A stretch of 5,521 bases of DNA, taken from contig JAGPEW010000066.1 of the NCBI GenBank assembly GCA_018056825.1, positions 1 through 5,521 on the forward strand. The letters are read 5' to 3'. This document shows, in pieces, positions 5,416 to 5,521 of the stretch. A program made the position numbers and the translations under genes. Under the pieces are notes generated by a model. The model made no database searches. It worked only from the letters and a program-made list of their open reading frames with translations, and was not told where the DNA came from. This stretch comes from Candidatus Sordicultor aquaticus (lineage in GTDB: Bacteria; Atribacterota; Atribacteria; Atribacterales; Caldatribacteriaceae). Positions within the stretch are counted from its first letter, which is position 1, and each line of letters opens with the position of its first letter.

Positions 5416-5521
5416 TTAGCGATTAGAAGGATAGGATTTTAACCAGTTCTCGAATTCTCCTCGAGAAGCAAAAGATTTTTGAGTTCCTCGCCGGGTGGTA
5501 GAAAGAGCGGCGTAAGCAGAG
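5416..5521 (-). CDS. PfkB-family (ribokinase-like) sugar kinase, C-terminal fragment
   Basis: An open frame enters from the right edge on the - strand and ends with TAA at 5418-5416, giving 34 residues (SAYAALSTTRRGTQ, then KSFASRGEFENWLKSYPSNR). The pattern A-x-A-A-L-S-x-T-R-x-G-x-Q-x-S followed by a short acidic, aromatic helix is the usual C-terminus of ribokinase and other PfkB kinases (family pattern around 'AL-vtr-GAq-s-P-reEv'). Here the common Pro-Thr is replaced by Ala-Ser. The catalytic G-A-G-D motif would lie about 50 residues upstream, outside the window. It is convergent with the transporter and could phosphorylate the imported sugar in the cytoplasm. Identification rests on a short segment only. 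Confidence 0.72.
   Translation of the reverse strand, partial: SAYAALSTTRRGTQKSFASRGEFENWLKSYPSNR

Noticed and set aside
1..5521. CRISPR array, tRNA, rRNA, transposase or phage genes
   Set aside because: No regularly spaced repeats, RNA-gene signatures or mobile-element protein motifs were found on either strand.

Overview
The window is an AT-rich bacterial sugar-uptake locus. It has a complete CUT2 (ribose/galactose-type) ABC transporter operon on the + strand: a periplasmic binding protein, a double-domain ATPase and one permease. Divergent from it on the - strand is a LacI-family regulator gene, which overlaps by 4 bases the start of a second sugar-binding protein of CUT1 type that runs off the left edge. 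At the right edge, convergent with the permease, is the last 34 codons of what looks like a PfkB (ribokinase-family) sugar kinase. All of these are families of carbohydrate catabolism, and nothing suggests a defence system, phage or transposon.

The organism is most likely a diderm, fermentative, probably anaerobic bacterium. Both binding proteins have ordinary signal peptides with no lipobox cysteine, which points to periplasmic rather than lipid-anchored proteins. Shine-Dalgarno sites are strong (AGGAGG type). Carbohydrate-fermenting lineages such as Atribacterota or Thermotogota-like groups would fit, but the sequence does not settle this.

Layout from left to right: CUT1 binding protein (1-218, -, partial); lacI-type regulator (215-1279, -); a 455-base divergent control region from the regulator start to 1734, holding a good promoter for each direction, a candidate operator, nested palindromes and an orphan ribosome binding site with a 13-codon reading frame; CUT2 binding protein (1735-2715, +); a strong stem-loop terminator or attenuator (2720-2749); CUT2 ATPase (2777-4300) and permease (4300-5262), overlapping by one base; a 57-base imperfect hairpin (5284-5340); PfkB kinase C-terminus (5416-5521, -, partial).

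A likely working model (inference): the regulator senses a sugar imported by one or both transporters and represses both divergent transcription units and itself. The hairpin after the binding-protein gene keeps binding protein in excess over membrane components. The kinase phosphorylates the imported sugar. The transported sugar cannot be named: the CUT2 binding protein keeps several ribose-binding positions but appears to have lost the ribose-contacting arginine next to the conserved aspartate. The least ordinary part of the window is the control region, not the genes.
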